A DNA stretch of 7,968 bases from CAVTZP01 sp964456815 (GTDB taxonomy: Bacteria; Chloroflexota; Dehalococcoidia; Dehalococcoidales; BS750m-G39). Each line of letters begins with the position of its first letter. Position 1 is the stretch's first letter. The stretch is taken from positions 1-7,968 of the forward strand of contig CAYWCO010000054.1 in the NCBI GenBank assembly GCA_964456815.1, read 5' to 3'. The translations under genes and the position numbers were made by a program. Under the pieces are notes generated by a model. The model was not told the DNA's origin and ran no database searches. It saw only the letters and a list, made by a program, of their open reading frames with translations. Below are positions 7,201-7,968 of this stretch, piece by piece.

Positions 7201-7746
7201 ATGAACAAGCGAAAAGATAAACAGAAACTAATGTCTAATATCGTGTTCAAGATGATGTCTCTCACAGCGGTAGCATTTTACAAAGTCATGGATCTGAGTA
7301 AGCAGGTACGGAAGTCTGGAGTTAAAGAAGGTCAAATTGTGTTAGACTTTGGATGTGGCTCCGGGCACTTCACTGTTGCTGCTGCCAAAACAGTTGGAGA
7401 AAGGGGGAAGGTATACGCCCTTGATATCCACCCTTTGGCCATTCAAGCTGTTAAGAAAAAGGTGGCGAAAGAGAGCTTGTCCAATGTCACGACAATTCTT
7501 TCAGATAGGGATACCGGATTGTCAGATGAAAGTATTGATGTAGTCCTACTGTATCGCACGTTCTATCTCGTGAGGGATAAGCAAGCGTTGCTGGATGAGT
7601 TGCACAGAGTCCTAAAGCCAGGTGGCATTCTATCAGTCCTGGGTGGTGGTGTACAGGCTTGTCTTAAGGCCTTAGAGGAAGATGTGCGTTTCTCGCTTAA
7701 TGAGCGTAGCAGAAGGCTTCTCAACTTCAAAAAGGTGAAGGTATAA
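7201..7746 (+). CDS. Class I SAM-dependent methyltransferase, substrate unknown
   Basis: A 181-residue protein with a Rossmann-type methyltransferase fold, predicted to move a methyl group from S-adenosylmethionine to an unknown acceptor in the cytoplasm. Motif I is VLDFGCGSGHFT (47-58), the glycine-rich SAM loop. VYALDIHP (71-78) carries the acidic residue Asp75 that normally binds the SAM ribose. SDRDTGLSDESIDVVLLY (101-118) covers the next strand, and LDELHRVLKPGGILSV (131-146) is the typical post-motif helix and strand. The length and the basic C-terminus (FKKVKV) suit the small stand-alone members of the family, so it looks complete. Related proteins as I remember them have an acidic residue after VVLLY and an Asp-His-His after the final strand; here these places read RTFY and GGGV, so activity or substrate may differ. 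There is no signal peptide or membrane segment. The gene is divergent from rpoB and visibly A+T-richer (first 60 bases only 19 G+C), consistent with transferred DNA beside the tRNA fragment. Confidence 0.88.
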   Translation: MNKRKDKQKLMSNIVFKMMSLTAVAFYKVMDLSKQVRKSGVKEGQIVLDFGCGSGHFTVAAAKTVGERGKVYALDIHPLAIQAVKKKVAKESLSNVTTILSDRDTGLSDESIDVVLLYRTFYLVRDKQALLDELHRVLKPGGILSVLGGGVQACLKALEEDVRFSLNERSRRLLNFKKVKV

Positions 7747-7764
7747 ATCGGGGGATCAGTCAAG

Positions 7765-7968
7765 ATGGTGTGCTACGAATGTGGTGAACCAAACAAGCTT
7801 TTGTGCAATGCCAGACTGCTGATTAACTTCGCCTTCCCCTTCACCACCGCCGGCTTTATGCCGCTTTTCTTCTCGCTACTCCGGGGCAGTGTCAACCCCG
7901 GGGCTAGTTTAACCAGCAGCACATGGTTATATTGGGGCAAAAAGTGCCCACACACGGCTAAAACCGCC
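7765..7968 (+). other. Unassigned region with a possible partial ORF open to the right edge
   Basis: Eighteen bases after the methyltransferase stop, and in the same frame, an ATG at 7765 opens 68 codons without a stop to the window edge. The product would begin MVCYECGEPNKLLCN, with three cysteines in a CxxC plus C pattern, followed by a hydrophobic stretch (LLINFAFPFTTAGF onward). The opposite strand is also open for 60 codons (7955-7773), so an open frame here is weak evidence. There is no good ribosome binding site for either. I do not recognise either product. The region could be a partial gene, the tail of a decayed gene, or non-coding repeat DNA. Confidence 0.25.
7881..7901. repeat. 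GC-rich inverted repeat downstream of the methyltransferase gene
   Basis: CCGGGG (7881-7886) and CCCCGG (7896-7901) are perfect complements around a nine-base loop. No T-run follows directly on either strand, so it is a poor intrinsic terminator. A smaller hairpin, CGGC-TTTAT-GCCG (7851-7863), lies upstream and is followed by a pyrimidine-rich cttttcttct, which could act as a weak terminator for the plus strand. The pair might also be part of a dispersed repeat. Confidence 0.4.

Noticed and set aside
7020..7265. 81-codon minus-strand open frame across the tRNA fragment
   Set aside because: It overlaps the tRNA structure and the start of the methyltransferase and has no family signal.

Overview
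The window is dominated by the RNA polymerase genes rpoB (beta, complete, 1297 codons) and rpoC (beta', 979 codons from its start, cut by the left edge inside the trigger loop). Both lie on the minus strand as a tight pair with an 8-base overlap. The features suggest a thermophile-like or Gram-positive-like lineage rather than a proteobacterium: beta' has no insertion in the trigger loop, it carries a coiled-coil insertion after the N-terminal zinc site, and beta ends in an acidic Ala/Glu/Pro tail. My best guess is Chloroflexota, probably Dehalococcoidia, from remembered resemblance of the beta N-terminus. No database search was possible.

Layout: 1-2938 rpoC (partial); 2931-6824 rpoB, whose 3' end contains a perfect 81-bp in-frame tandem repeat; 6825-7026 the rpoB leader, with a near-consensus housekeeping promoter (TTGACA-17-TATCAT) and several inverted repeats; 7027-7081 the 3' portion of a tRNA-Ala(CGC) gene with encoded CCA but no 5' part; 7082-7200 the spacer and probable promoter of a divergent gene; 7201-7746 a small, A+T-richer class I SAM-dependent methyltransferase on the plus strand; 7747-7968 an unassigned stretch with a GC-rich inverted repeat and a reading frame open to the right edge.

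How it fits together: rpoB and rpoC form one transcription and translation unit for the catalytic core of RNA polymerase. They are driven by their own promoter, with no rplL or other ribosomal protein gene directly upstream. The abrupt loss of tRNA sequence at about 7082, followed by compositionally different DNA with an accessory-type gene, looks like one junction (att-like site) of an element integrated in a tRNA-Ala gene. The rest of that element, including any integrase and the complete tRNA, would lie beyond the right edge. I did not find a clear new multi-gene system. The tRNA junction and the repeat-bearing beta tail are the parts most worth following up.
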